Below are positions 39,613 to 47,780 of a DNA stretch of 64,000 bases, one piece after another. The notes beneath the pieces were generated by a model that was not told where the DNA came from, searched no databases, and was given only the letters and a program-made list of their open reading frames with translations. The stretch comes from Rivihabitans pingtungensis. Lineage in GTDB: Bacteria > Pseudomonadota > Gammaproteobacteria > Burkholderiales > Aquaspirillaceae. The stretch covers positions 62,001-126,000 of the forward strand of contig NZ_QJKI01000002.1 in the NCBI RefSeq assembly GCF_003201855.1. The letters are read 5' to 3'. Every line of letters begins with the position of its first letter. The first letter of the stretch is position 1. Both the position numbers and the translations under genes were made by a program.

Positions 39613-40953
39613 ATGAGCAAGCAACAAGCTGTTTTGGACTGGATCGACGCCCGCTTCCCGCTGACGTCGACCTGGAAGGCGCATGTTTCTGAGTACTACG
39701 CGCCGAAAAACTTCAACTTCTGGTACTTCTTTGGTTCGCTGGCCATGCTGGTGCTGGTGATTCAGATTGTCACCGGCATCTTCCTGACCATGAACTACAA
39801 GCCGGACGGCACCCTGAACGCCTCTGGCGTGCCGGTGGCCTTCGCCTCGGTCGAGTACATCATGCGCGACGTGGCCGGCGGCTGGATCATCCGCTACATG
39901 CACTCCACCGGCGCCTCGATGTTCTTCGTCGTGGTCTACCTGCACATGTTCCGTGGCCTGATTTACGGCTCGTACAAGCAACCGCGCGAACTGGTGTGGA
40001 TTTTTGGCTGCCTGATCTTCCTGTGCCTGATGGCCGAAGCCTTCATGGGCTATCTGCTGCCCTGGGGCCAGATGTCGTTCTGGGGCGCGCAGGTGATTGT
40101 GAACCTGTTTGCCTCGATCCCGGTCATCGGCCCGGATCTGTCGGTGTTCATCCGCGGTGACTTTGTTGTCGGCGACGCCACCCTGAACCGCTTCTTTGCC
40201 CTGCACGTGATCGCTGTGCCGCTGATTCTGGTGGCGCTGGTGGCAGCTCACCTGATCGCCCTGCACGAAGTCGGCTCCAACAACCCGGATGGCGTCGAGA
40301 TCAAGAAAAACAAGGATCCGGTCACCCACATTCCGCTGGATGGCATTCCGTTCCACCCGTACTACACCGTCAAGGATGTGCTGGGTGTGGTGGTGTTCCT
40401 GATCGTGTTCAGCGCTGTGGTGTTCCTGGTGCCGGAAATGGGCGGTTACTTCCTTGAGCATCCGAACTTCGACCCGGCTGACCCGCTGAAGACCCCGCCG
40501 CACATTGCGCCGGTGTGGTACTTCACCCCGTTCTACGCCATTCTGCGCGCGATTCCGTCGTTTGCCGGCACCCAGGTGTGGGGCGTGCTGGGCATGGGCG
40601 GCGCCGTGGTGCTGATCGCCTTCCTGCCGTGGCTGGATAAATCCCCGGTCAAGTCGATCCGCTATCGCAGCACCAAGTTCAAGGTGATGGTCACCCTGTT
40701 CATCATCGCCTTCATCGGCCTGGGCATTCTGGGCGCCATGCCGTCCACCAACGTGCGCACCGTGATCGCTCAGATCTTCTCGGTGATGTACTTCGGTTTC
40801 TTCCTGGGCATGCCGTTCTTCACCAAGAACGACGTGGGCAGTGTCGCCACGCCGGCTCGCGTCACCGACAACACTGGTGGCCGTCAGGTGCTGTTCTTCG
40901 TGCTCATGGCCTTGGCAATCGGCGGCGCCACGCTGTTCGCCAAGATGGTTTGA
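39613..40953 (+). CDS. petB: Cytochrome b of the bc1 complex
   Basis: A 446-residue membrane protein with about eight or nine transmembrane helices and two b-type haems. Conserved points include the haem-ligand helices (RYMHSTGASMFFVVVYLHMFRGL and LHVIAVPLILVALVAAHLIALHEVG) and the quinol-site motif PVWYFTPFYAILRAIPS, here in place of the classical PEWY. The C-terminal helices are part of the same chain, so this is the long form. Eighteen bases separate it from petA. Confidence 0.98.
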   Translation: MSKQQAVLDWIDARFPLTSTWKAHVSEYYAPKNFNFWYFFGSLAMLVLVIQIVTGIFLTMNYKPDGTLNASGVPVAFASVEYIMRDVAGGWIIRYMHSTGASMFFVVVYLHMFRGLIYGSYKQPRELVWIFGCLIFLCLMAEAFMGYLLPWGQMSFWGAQVIVNLFASIPVIGPDLSVFIRGDFVVGDATLNRFFALHVIAVPLILVALVAAHLIALHEVGSNNPDGVEIKKNKDPVTHIPLDGIPFHPYYTVKDVLGVVVFLIVFSAVVFLVPEMGGYFLEHPNFDPADPLKTPPHIAPVWYFTPFYAILRAIPSFAGTQVWGVLGMGGAVVLIAFLPWLDKSPVKSIRYRSTKFKVMVTLFIIAFIGLGILGAMPSTNVRTVIAQIFSVMYFGFFLGMPFFTKNDVGSVATPARVTDNTGGRQVLFFVLMALAIGGATLFAKMV

Positions 40954-40970
40954 TCCAGGGGATGACAACA

Positions 40971-41729
40971 ATGAAAAAGCATTTTCGTCACCTGATCGCT
41001 GCGCTGGCTCTGGTTCTGCCAGTGGCTGCTTTCGCCAATAGCGAAGGCCCGGCTCTGGAAAAAGCGCCGATCAATGTCAAGGACGTCGAATCGCTGCAAC
41101 GCGGCGCCCAGATTTTCAACAACTACTGCCTGTCCTGCCACTCGGCCAGCTACATGCGCTACAACCGTCTGCAAGACCTGGCGCTGTCCGAAACGCAAAT
41201 CAAGGACAACCTGATGTTCGCCACCGACAAGATTGGCGACACCATGGCTGTCTCGATGGACAAAAAAGAAGCCAAGGACTGGTTCGGCGCCACTCCGCCT
41301 GACCTGACCGTGATCGCCCGCTCGCGCGGCGCCGATTACCTGTACGGCTATATGCGCGGCTTCTACCGCGACGAAAGCCGTCCGACTGGCTGGAACAACC
41401 AGGTATTCGACAAGGTGGGCATGCCGCACATCCTGTGGGAATGGCAAGGCGAGCAGCGTCTGGAAACGGTCAAGAACAAGGAAGGCCACGAAGAGCACAA
41501 GCTCGTGCTGGTCAAGCCGGGTTCGCTGACCAAGCTGGAAAACGGAAAGGCCGACACCAGCGAATACGACAAGCGCGCTGCGGATCTGGTCAACTACATG
41601 GTGTACATGTCCGAGCCGTCGCAAGTGAAGCGTGAGCAGATTGGCTATGTGGTCATCCTGTTCCTGGCGCTGGTGATGTTCCCGCTGGCCTATTTCCTGA
41701 AGAAGGAATACTGGAAGGACGTGCACTAA
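40971..41729 (+). CDS. petC: Cytochrome c1 of the bc1 complex
   Basis: A 252-residue protein with signal peptide KKHFRHLIAALALVLPVAAFA. It has the haem c motif YCLSCHSASYMRYNRL and a C-terminal membrane anchor (IGYVVILFLALVMFPLAYFLKKEYWKDVH). It passes electrons from the Rieske protein to soluble cytochrome c. The ATG at 40971 has AGGGG upstream; the earlier in-frame TTG and ATG are less likely. Its stop codon overlaps palindromic repeat copy 4. Confidence 0.97.
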   Translation: MKKHFRHLIAALALVLPVAAFANSEGPALEKAPINVKDVESLQRGAQIFNNYCLSCHSASYMRYNRLQDLALSETQIKDNLMFATDKIGDTMAVSMDKKEAKDWFGATPPDLTVIARSRGADYLYGYMRGFYRDESRPTGWNNQVFDKVGMPHILWEWQGEQRLETVKNKEGHEEHKLVLVKPGSLTKLENGKADTSEYDKRAADLVNYMVYMSEPSQVKREQIGYVVILFLALVMFPLAYFLKKEYWKDVH

Positions 41730-41823
41730 GCGCGGCTGACAAAACCCGCCTGGCCTTGTTGTGTGATCTTTACGGTTACATATTTGGCCAGGACTGTTTC
41801 ACCGGGTTTTGTGAGTGGTGCTC
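41729..41823. repeat. Palindromic intergenic repeat, copy 4 (short, head orientation +)
   Basis: About 95 bp, starting AGCGCGGCTGACAAAACCC on the last base of the petC TAA stop and ending GGGTTTTGTGAGTGGTGCTC. The ends and the CCTGGC/GGCCAGG arms match other copies, but the middle is shorter and AT-richer, so it looks degenerate. The right flank is CA instead of TA. Confidence 0.78.
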
Positions 41824-41885
41824 AGCAGGATGTTTTCTCGGCGCTTGCGCCGGAAAAACAGCTGCCCGCCCTTCTGCCAGGCATG

Positions 41886-41920
41886 AAAAACGGAGAGTTC
41901 GCTCTCCGTTTTTCTTTTTT
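41886..41920 (+). terminator. Terminator of petABC
   Basis: Arms AAAAACGGAGAG (41886-41897) and CTCTCCGTTTTT (41902-41913), loop TTCG, followed by CTTTTTT. It lies about 160 bases after petC, beyond repeat copy 4. Confidence 0.92.
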
Positions 41921-42036
41921 AAAACAATCTACTATGTGCTAAAACTGGCGATTGCCCCGCCCAGAATGCTACACTATGTGATTGTTATCACCTACCTGGG
42001 CCTGATTTGGCCCCTCTGACGGAGATCATACAGACC

Positions 42037-42639
42037 ATGATGACGCTCTATTCCGGCACCACCTGCCCGTTCAGCCATCGCTGCCGCATTGTCCTGTTCG
42101 AAAAAGGCATGGACTTCCAGATCAACGACGTTGACGTGCACAACAAGCCGGAAGACCTCGCGGTCATGAACCCGTACAACGAAGTGCCGGTGCTGGTCGA
42201 GCGCGACCTGATCCTGCACGAGTCGAACATCATCAACGAATACATCGACGAGCGCTTCCCGCATCCGCAGCTGATGCCGGCCGACCCGGTGATGCGCGCT
42301 CGCGCCCGTCTGTTCCTGTTCCGCTTTGAGCAAGAGCTGTTTGTGCACGTGCGCCAGCTGGAGCAATCGCAAGGCGGCAAGGCCGGTGAGCGCGCCCGTG
42401 AGGCGATTCGCGACAGCCTGACCCAGATTGCGCCGATCTTTACCAAGCAGAAGTTCATCCTGGGTGACGAGTTCTCCATGATCGACGTGGCGATTGCCCC
42501 GCTGATGTGGCGTCTGGAGCACTACAATATCGACCTGGGCAAGGCTGCTGCGCCGATTCTGAAATACTCCGAGCGCATTTTCAGCCGTCAGGCGTTCATT
42601 GATTCGCTGACCCCGGCAGAAAAGGCCATGCGCAAGTAA
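42037..42639 (+). CDS. sspA: Stringent starvation protein A
   Basis: A 200-residue glutathione-S-transferase-fold protein that binds RNA polymerase and alters promoter choice in starvation. It begins MMTLYSGTTCPFSHRCRIVLFEKGMDFQINDVDVHNKPEDLAVMNPYNEVPVLVERDLILHESNIINEYIDERFPHP, typical of SspA, and lacks a catalytic GST residue set. The ATG at 42037 or the one directly after could be used. The petABC-sspAB order is conserved in betaproteobacteria. Confidence 0.95.
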   Translation: MMTLYSGTTCPFSHRCRIVLFEKGMDFQINDVDVHNKPEDLAVMNPYNEVPVLVERDLILHESNIINEYIDERFPHPQLMPADPVMRARARLFLFRFEQELFVHVRQLEQSQGGKAGERAREAIRDSLTQIAPIFTKQKFILGDEFSMIDVAIAPLMWRLEHYNIDLGKAAAPILKYSERIFSRQAFIDSLTPAEKAMRK

Positions 42640-42730
42640 GCGGTGGCCCCGCCATGCGCGCCCCTGGCCAGGCTGTCCTGCCGCCAGGGGTTTTTTGTAA
42701 GCGTTTTGCTGATTGTTTCGGGATACCCTG

Positions 42731-43186
42731 ATGAGCACCTCCACCAAGCCCTACCTGCTGCGCGCGCTGTACGAATGGTGCGCTGACAACCACTACACCC
42801 CACATCTCACCGTCTGGGTGGATGAGCATGTGCAAGTGCCGATGGCCTATGTGAAGAACAATGAAATTGTGCTGAACATTGGCGCCAACGCCACCCATAA
42901 ACTGCTGATCGACAATGAATATGTGTCGTTCTCTGCCCGATTTTCCGGGGTGTCGCACGATATCTGGGTGCCGGTGGGGAATGTGATGGCGATTTTTGCC
43001 CGGGAAACCGGCGAAGGCATGGGTTTTGAAGTGGAATTGCAGCATCGCCCGGCGGAGGAAGACGCCGCCGAGGCGGAAGTGCTGGCCTTGCAGCCGGTGG
43101 CCAGCAGTGCACCGCCTGCGGATGAGCCGCCGCCGCGCCCGGCGGGCGGTGGCGGCGGACGGCCGTCGTTGAAGATCGTCAAGTAA
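42731..43186 (+). CDS. sspB: ClpXP protease specificity-enhancing factor SspB
   Basis: A 151-residue adaptor that delivers ssrA-tagged proteins to ClpXP. The substrate-binding domain runs KPYLLRALYEWCADNHYTPHLTVWVDEHVQVPMAYVKNNEIVLNI. After a Pro/Gly-rich flexible linker the chain ends in RPSLKIVK, matching the ClpX-binding (XB) tail of SspB. It lies 91 bases after sspA. Confidence 0.95.
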   Translation: MSTSTKPYLLRALYEWCADNHYTPHLTVWVDEHVQVPMAYVKNNEIVLNIGANATHKLLIDNEYVSFSARFSGVSHDIWVPVGNVMAIFARETGEGMGFEVELQHRPAEEDAAEAEVLALQPVASSAPPADEPPPRPAGGGGGRPSLKIVK

Positions 43187-43230
43187 GTAGGCTGGCAGCC
43201 CGGGCAAGCATGTCTGGGCTGTGTCACATC

Positions 43231-43348
43231 AGGGGCTCACAAAGCCTTCCTGGCCGTCGTTGCGCGGCCTTGCTGTTCTGTCTTGCTGTTTTGCGGCCGC
43301 ACACCTCTAGCCAGGATTACTGCGCTGGGTTTGGTGAGCGACGCTCAC
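43231..43348. repeat. Palindromic intergenic repeat, copy 5 (diverged, head orientation +)
   Basis: About 118 bp between convergent sspB and motD. The ends are GGGGCTCACAAAGCC and GGGTTTGGTGAGCGACGCTCA. CTTCCTGGC pairs with CTCTAGCCAGG, and the inner arms TGCGCGGCC and GGCCGCACA still pair. The right end runs into the TGA stop of motD (43345-43347, minus strand). It is the most diverged copy apart from copy 4. Confidence 0.7.
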
Positions 43349-44133
43349 TGCGGTGCGCTGCTGAGCGTCGCCACCGGCACCAGATCATTATCGCCAGCGC
43401 TTTCCGGCAGGATGCTGATGGTCACCCGGCGGTTGCGGGCGCGGCCGTCGGCGTGGTCGTTGCTAGCCACCGGGCGGTTTTCGGCGCGGCCGATGGCCAC
43501 CAGGCGCGGCGAGGCGACGCCGTTTTCGACAAACAGGCGCACCACGCTGCCGGCGCGGGCGGCGGATAATTCCCAGTTGGAGGGGTAGACGCTGGTGCGA
43601 ATCGGCCGGTCGTCGGTGTAGCCTTCCACCCGGATGCGGTTGGGATGGCCTTTCAGCACGCCGCCCAGCCGGCCCAGCCAGCTTACCGAGGCAGTGGAGG
43701 GGGTGGCCTGACCGGATTCAAACAAGGCGCTGTCGTTGATTTCTACGGCGATGCCCAGCGGGCTGTCGGTCACCCGAACCTGGCCGCGCTGCATCAGCGG
43801 ATCCAGCAGCTGACGCACCTGCGCCGCCAGCTGGCGCACGCGCATGTCTTGCTGCTGTTTCAGCGAGGCGGCCACCTTGCTGGTCATCGGGTTGGCGTCT
43901 TCCACCGCCACATGGGTGTTGGCGCTGCCGGACTGGCCAATCACCTTGGGCGAGATCGAGCCCTGATTGAACGCCGCAATCATGGATTGGGTCATCTGCT
44001 TGTATTTGCCCTCGTTGATCGACGAGATGGCGTACATCACCACAAAAAAAGCAAACAGCAAGGTGACAAAGTCGGCGTAGGACACCATCCAGCGTTCGTG
44101 GTGGTCGGGGTCTTCCGGCGGACGGCGGCGCAT
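43345..44133 (-). CDS. motD: Flagellar stator protein, MotB/MotD family
   Basis: A 262-residue stator-type protein with one membrane helix carrying the proton-accepting Asp21 (WMVSYADFVTLLFAFFVVMYAISSINEGKY). A plug/linker region follows, then an OmpA-like peptidoglycan-binding domain (RIRVEGYTDDRPI, NWELSAARAGSVVRLFVENGV, GRAENRPVASNDHADGRARNRRVTI). Such proteins work with a MotA/MotC partner as an ion channel that turns the flagellum. No motA-like gene is beside it; it follows sppA by 21 bases instead. MotD rather than MotB is suggested by the short N-terminus with few charges. The partner must be elsewhere. Confidence 0.85.
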   Translation of the reverse strand: MRRRPPEDPDHHERWMVSYADFVTLLFAFFVVMYAISSINEGKYKQMTQSMIAAFNQGSISPKVIGQSGSANTHVAVEDANPMTSKVAASLKQQQDMRVRQLAAQVRQLLDPLMQRGQVRVTDSPLGIAVEINDSALFESGQATPSTASVSWLGRLGGVLKGHPNRIRVEGYTDDRPIRTSVYPSNWELSAARAGSVVRLFVENGVASPRLVAIGRAENRPVASNDHADGRARNRRVTISILPESAGDNDLVPVATLSSAPQ

Positions 44134-44154
44134 GGGTGGGGCTCTCCTGCGGGC

Positions 44155-45093
44155 TTATTTCAGTTGCGGGCCGCTGTCGCCCTGGCTCAACAGCGCAGCG
44201 GACAGCATCACGCCAAAGCGTTTGGTGAAGCGGTCCACCAGGTCGTCGCTGGGGGTTACATCGACAATATTGTCGGTTTTCACCAGCTCGCGCGCTACGC
44301 TGTCCACCGTGCCATAGCCGTCGGCCAGGCCCAGCGGAATGCTTTTTTCACCCAGCCAGTACAGGCCGGTGAAAATAGTCGGGTCGTCCTTCAGTCGGGC
44401 GCCGCGTCCGGTTTTCACCACCTGAATGAACTGGCGGTGAATATCGTTCAGCAGCGCCTGGCGGATGGCTTCGTCTTCTGCCTTGCGCGGCGAGAACGGG
44501 TCGGCCAGCGCCTTGTGGCTGCCGGCGGTCATCAGCCGGCGCTCCACGCCGAGTTTTTCCAGCGCGCCGGTAAAGCCAAAGCCATCGGACAGCACGCCAA
44601 TCGAGCCGACAATGCTGGCCTTATCGACAAAAATCTTGTCGGCGGCGGCGGCGATGTAATAACAACCCGAGGCGCAGACTTCTTCAACCACCACATACAC
44701 CGGAATATCCGGGTGCTCGCCCTTCAGCCGGCGAATCTCGTCATTGACCATGCCAGACAGCACCGGGCTGCCGCCGGGGCTGTTGGCGCGAATCACCACC
44801 GCGCGCGTGCCGCTGTTCTTGTAGGCTTTTTGCAGGCCGGCAATCATGCGATCTGCCGTGTGGTTTTCTGCGCTGATGGCGCCGGATAGCGTCAGCAGCG
44901 CCACATGGTCGCCGGTGCTGGCCAGCGCGCCCTCACTGTCGCCGTTGCGCAGCAGGCCATACAGCAGCAAGATGGCCAGCAGCACCCACACCAGGCGGAA
45001 AAACAGCTTCCACTGGCGGGTGCGGCGTTGCTCGGTCAGGGCGGCGGTGGCCAGTTTTTCCAGCACCTGGCGTTCCCACTGCGGTTCACTCAT
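44155..45093 (-). CDS. sppA: Signal peptide peptidase SppA, S49 family
   Basis: A 312-residue inner-membrane serine protease that degrades leftover signal peptides. One N-terminal transmembrane helix (LFFRLVWVLLAILLLYGLL) precedes the catalytic domain. NSPGGSPVLSGMVNDEIRR and the serine-bearing VEEVCASGCYYIAAAADKIFVDKASIVGSIGV match the short, single-domain SppA. The candidate general-base Lys is in SHKALADPFSPR. Neighbouring genes form a leftward series with rluC. Confidence 0.94.
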   Translation of the reverse strand: MSEPQWERQVLEKLATAALTEQRRTRQWKLFFRLVWVLLAILLLYGLLRNGDSEGALASTGDHVALLTLSGAISAENHTADRMIAGLQKAYKNSGTRAVVIRANSPGGSPVLSGMVNDEIRRLKGEHPDIPVYVVVEEVCASGCYYIAAAADKIFVDKASIVGSIGVLSDGFGFTGALEKLGVERRLMTAGSHKALADPFSPRKAEDEAIRQALLNDIHRQFIQVVKTGRGARLKDDPTIFTGLYWLGEKSIPLGLADGYGTVDSVARELVKTDNIVDVTPSDDLVDRFTKRFGVMLSAALLSQGDSGPQLK

Positions 45094-45141
45094 GCAAGAT
45101 TTCCTGTGGCTGGCGCACGCGCGGGGCGCGGCGCATCGGGT

Positions 45142-45483
45142 TCAGGCGGCAAGCCATACTTGGCCGTCGCGCTCAATCACGGTCAGCGGCGTCAGCCGCC
45201 GGCCTGGGCAGGGGCCGCCCAGGCAGCGGCCGGTTTGCGGATCATAGTACGCGCCATGCATGGCGCACACCAGATACTGGCCGGAAATGTCAAACACATC
45301 GCCTTCCACTAAATCTAGTTCGACCGGCACATGCGCGCAGGCGTTGACATAGGCGTACACCTGGCCGCGAAAGCGCACGGCAATGCCGGGGCGGCCGTCG
45401 GGCAGGGTGAAGCGCAGGCCAGGGCGGCTGTCTTGCAGCGCGCTGGCGGCGCCGATCAGTTGGCCAGGCGCGGCGTCAGCCAT
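45142..45483 (-). CDS. Rieske-type 2Fe-2S ferredoxin
   Basis: A 113-residue soluble Rieske protein with ligand boxes ACAHVPVELDL (C-x-H) and LVCAMHGAYYDPQTGRC (C-x2-H). It resembles small Rieske ferredoxins that donate electrons to oxygenases or have unassigned roles. There is no oxygenase next to it. Its start overlaps the end of the upstream HAD gene by 28 bases, so the two are probably co-translated. This rluC-HAD-Rieske-sppA order recurs in betaproteobacteria. Confidence 0.9.
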   Translation of the reverse strand: MADAAPGQLIGAASALQDSRPGLRFTLPDGRPGIAVRFRGQVYAYVNACAHVPVELDLVEGDVFDISGQYLVCAMHGAYYDPQTGRCLGGPCPGRRLTPLTVIERDGQVWLAA

Positions 45484-46133
45484 GTGTCGAATTCGGCAAA
45501 CGAATCAAAACACGCCAGCGGCGCGCAGTCGCGCAGGGCTTCCACCGGGTGCGCACCATAGCTGACGCCGGCGCCCCAGGTGCCGGCGTTTTGCGCCATC
45601 TGCAAATCGTGGGTGGTGTCGCCCACCATCAGCGTGCGGCGCTTGTCGGCGCCCAAAAACTCGGTGATGTCGTCCAGCATCTGCGGATGCGGCTTGGAGC
45701 GGCATTCGTCCACCGTGCGGGTGATGGCAAAGCACTCGCCCAGGCCCGTGGCGGCCAGCGCGCGGTCCAGGCCGATGCGGCTCTTGCCGGTGGCCACCGC
45801 CAGCAGCACGCCGCGCGCGCGCCAGCGCGCCAGCGCCTCGGCCACGCCATCGAACAGCTCGATGGCCTGGTCGCCGGCCAGGTAGTGGGTGCGGTAGGCG
45901 TTGACCATGTCCTGGTAGCGCTCGGCCGGCAGGCCGGGGCAAACATGGCGCATGGCGTCCACCAGCCCCAGGCCGATCACATGGCTGGCGCGGGCGCGCT
46001 CGGGCACCGGCAGGCCCAGGTCGGCGCAGGCGCGCTGGATCGAGCGGGTGATGTGGGCGGTGGAGTCCATCAGGGTGCCATCCCAGTCAAACACCACCAG
46101 ATCAAAAGCGTGGGCATCAGCAGGCAGGGTCAT
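45456..46133 (-). CDS. HAD-family phosphatase (phosphoglycolate phosphatase-like)
   Basis: A 225-residue haloacid dehalogenase-like hydrolase. The nucleophile and acid/base Asp16 and Asp18 are in VVFDWDGTLMDST. A helical cap follows; motif II is LLAVATGKSR, and the Lys and acidic motif IV are SKPHPQMLDD and TLMVGDTTHDLQMAQNAG. It belongs to the Gph/PpaX-like group. The substrate cannot be told from sequence. The start overlaps the rluC stop by four bases. Confidence 0.92.
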   Translation of the reverse strand: MTLPADAHAFDLVVFDWDGTLMDSTAHITRSIQRACADLGLPVPERARASHVIGLGLVDAMRHVCPGLPAERYQDMVNAYRTHYLAGDQAIELFDGVAEALARWRARGVLLAVATGKSRIGLDRALAATGLGECFAITRTVDECRSKPHPQMLDDITEFLGADKRRTLMVGDTTHDLQMAQNAGTWGAGVSYGAHPVEALRDCAPLACFDSFAEFDTWLTPRLAN

Positions 46134-47068
46134 GCGCTCAGGGTATCCAGAAAAGATTGCAATTCGCGCGGCAGCGGGGCGAGAAGCTCCAGCGGCGCGC
46201 CGGTCAGCGGGTGATTCAGGCGCAGCCGCCAGGCATGCAGAAACATGCGCTTGAGCCCGCGCTTGTGCAGCTCACGATTGAAAGCATAGTCGCCATATTT
46301 TTCATCGCCAGCAATCGGCGCGCCGCTGGCGGCCATGTGTACGCGAATCTGGTGGGTGCGGCCGGTTTTCAGCTGGGCTTCCAGCAGCACAAAGCCGCTG
46401 GCGCGCTTGAGCACGCGAAAATTGGTGTGCGCATGCTGGCCATCGTCGGCCACCCGCACCCGGCGCTCGCCGTCGGGCAGGTTGAACTTGAGCAAGGGCA
46501 GCTTGACCTGTTTGCGCGCCTCGGGCCAGTCGCCCACGCCCAGCGCCTGATAGCGCTTGTCCATGTGGTTGTCGCGGATCATCTCGTGCAGCTTGACCAG
46601 CGCCGAGCGTTTTTTCGCCAGCATCAACAGGCCGGAGGTTTCCCGGTCCAGCCGGTGCACCAGCTCCAGAAAGCGCGCCTCGGGCCGCGCGGCGCGCAAT
46701 TGCTCGATCACGCCAAACGACACGCCCGAGCCGCCATGCACCGCCACCCCAGCCGGTTTGTCGATCACCAGCAGGGCGTCGTCTTCGTAGACGATGGCGA
46801 ATTCCTGCGCGGGCGCGGCGCGACCGGCGGGCGTCGCGCTTTGCGCCACGCGCACCGGCGGAATGCGCAGCACATCGCCGTGTTGCAGCCGGTGGCTGGC
46901 GTCCACCCGGCCTTTGTTCACCCGCACCTCGCCGCTGCGCAGGATGCGATAGACGTGACTTTTGGGCACGCCCTTGAGGTGGCGAAGGAGAAAATTGTCA
47001 ACGCGCTGGTCATGGCCAGCATCGTCAACTGTCACAAAGGTGACGGAGTCTTTACGCAAGTCTGTCAT
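46130..47068 (-). CDS. rluC: 23S rRNA pseudouridine 955/2504/2580 synthase
   Basis: A 312-residue RluA-family enzyme that isomerises three uridines of 23S rRNA. It has an N-terminal S4 domain (RVDNFLLRHLKGVPKSHVYRILRSGEVRVNKGR), the catalytic Asp in ELVHRLDRETSGLLMLAKK and the C-terminal region TGRTHQIRVHMAASGAPIAGDEKYG. The ATG at 47068 fits the family. The open frame extends upstream to 47221 but only through the shared control region. It is divergent from rne, as in E. coli. Confidence 0.95.
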   Translation of the reverse strand: MTDLRKDSVTFVTVDDAGHDQRVDNFLLRHLKGVPKSHVYRILRSGEVRVNKGRVDASHRLQHGDVLRIPPVRVAQSATPAGRAAPAQEFAIVYEDDALLVIDKPAGVAVHGGSGVSFGVIEQLRAARPEARFLELVHRLDRETSGLLMLAKKRSALVKLHEMIRDNHMDKRYQALGVGDWPEARKQVKLPLLKFNLPDGERRVRVADDGQHAHTNFRVLKRASGFVLLEAQLKTGRTHQIRVHMAASGAPIAGDEKYGDYAFNRELHKRGLKRMFLHAWRLRLNHPLTGAPLELLAPLPRELQSFLDTLSA

Positions 47069-47080
47069 TTTGCTTATACT
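47051..47080 (+). promoter_or_regulatory. Possible rne promoter
   Basis: TTTACG (47051-47056) and TATACT (47075-47080) with an 18-base spacer, pointing toward rne and overlapping the rluC start. The predicted transcript start near 47087 would give a leader of about 690 bases. Confidence 0.5.
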
Positions 47081-47086
47081 GCGCCG

Positions 47087-47780
47087 AACCGGGGCGGGTT
47101 GTGGATAACCCGTGAATCCCCGGTGAATAAGTTCGGGAAACCCAGACTCTTGTCGCCTCATCGTCCCGACGCGATCACGTCGAGGCCACGCGCCAAACGC
47201 GCCCGGTCCGGCATCGTCCATGCGGCGGCGACACGGTTGTCTCGCTCACCGAAAAGCAGCGATGGTAAAGCATTTACGCGCAACACGCACTCACCAGAAT
47301 TTTCGTTTTCCGGCGTTCAAGCCCGCCAGAAAACCATGCAGCAAAGTTTGACCCGACGCGGTGGCCCGATCCGACGTGATTCCATGCTCGCCCCCTTGAA
47401 CAACCGAATGCCGGGGCGGGCATTACTGACACCAAGACGCGCCTGCGGCAGCAGGCAGAACAGCCGCTTTACCCGTGGCCCCGCGAAACATACAGGAAGT
47501 CGGCTGAACCCATTGCCGTACCGCTCTTTGTGAAGGACTTCCTTTCGGTGCGCCCCCTGCCTGGGGCTGTCGAAAACTTGCTGCGCCCAGTGCGCCCATT
47601 TTTCCGAGCCGCTTTGACGCCGCCACTGGCGGGGCTGTCAGCGCGGATTGCCTGTTCAGGCCCGTCTTGCTGTCGGGCGCTGCGCCGGACTGTTGCCGGC
47701 TTGCAGTGGAGAAGTGTGCGCCGTTGGCGGCCAGAATGCCGCCAACCCCTGCGTCGAGTGCCGCGCAGGACCTTACTAAA
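47087..47780 (+). other. Long untranslated leader of rne
   Basis: About 700 bases without a convincing gene between the rluC start and the RNase E start. Small hairpins are visible: GCCTGC-GGCA-GCAGGC (47441-47456), GCCCCC with GGGGC around 47552-47567, and a longer-range pair AGGAAGTC (47494-47501) with GACTTCCT (47536-47543). In E. coli the rne leader lets RNase E cut its own mRNA; a similar role here is inferred from position only. Confidence 0.5.

Noticed and set aside
38968..40971. A 667-codon minus-strand open frame
   Set aside because: Antisense of petA and petB, whose identity is certain; the composition is His/Gln/Arg-rich and not protein-like.
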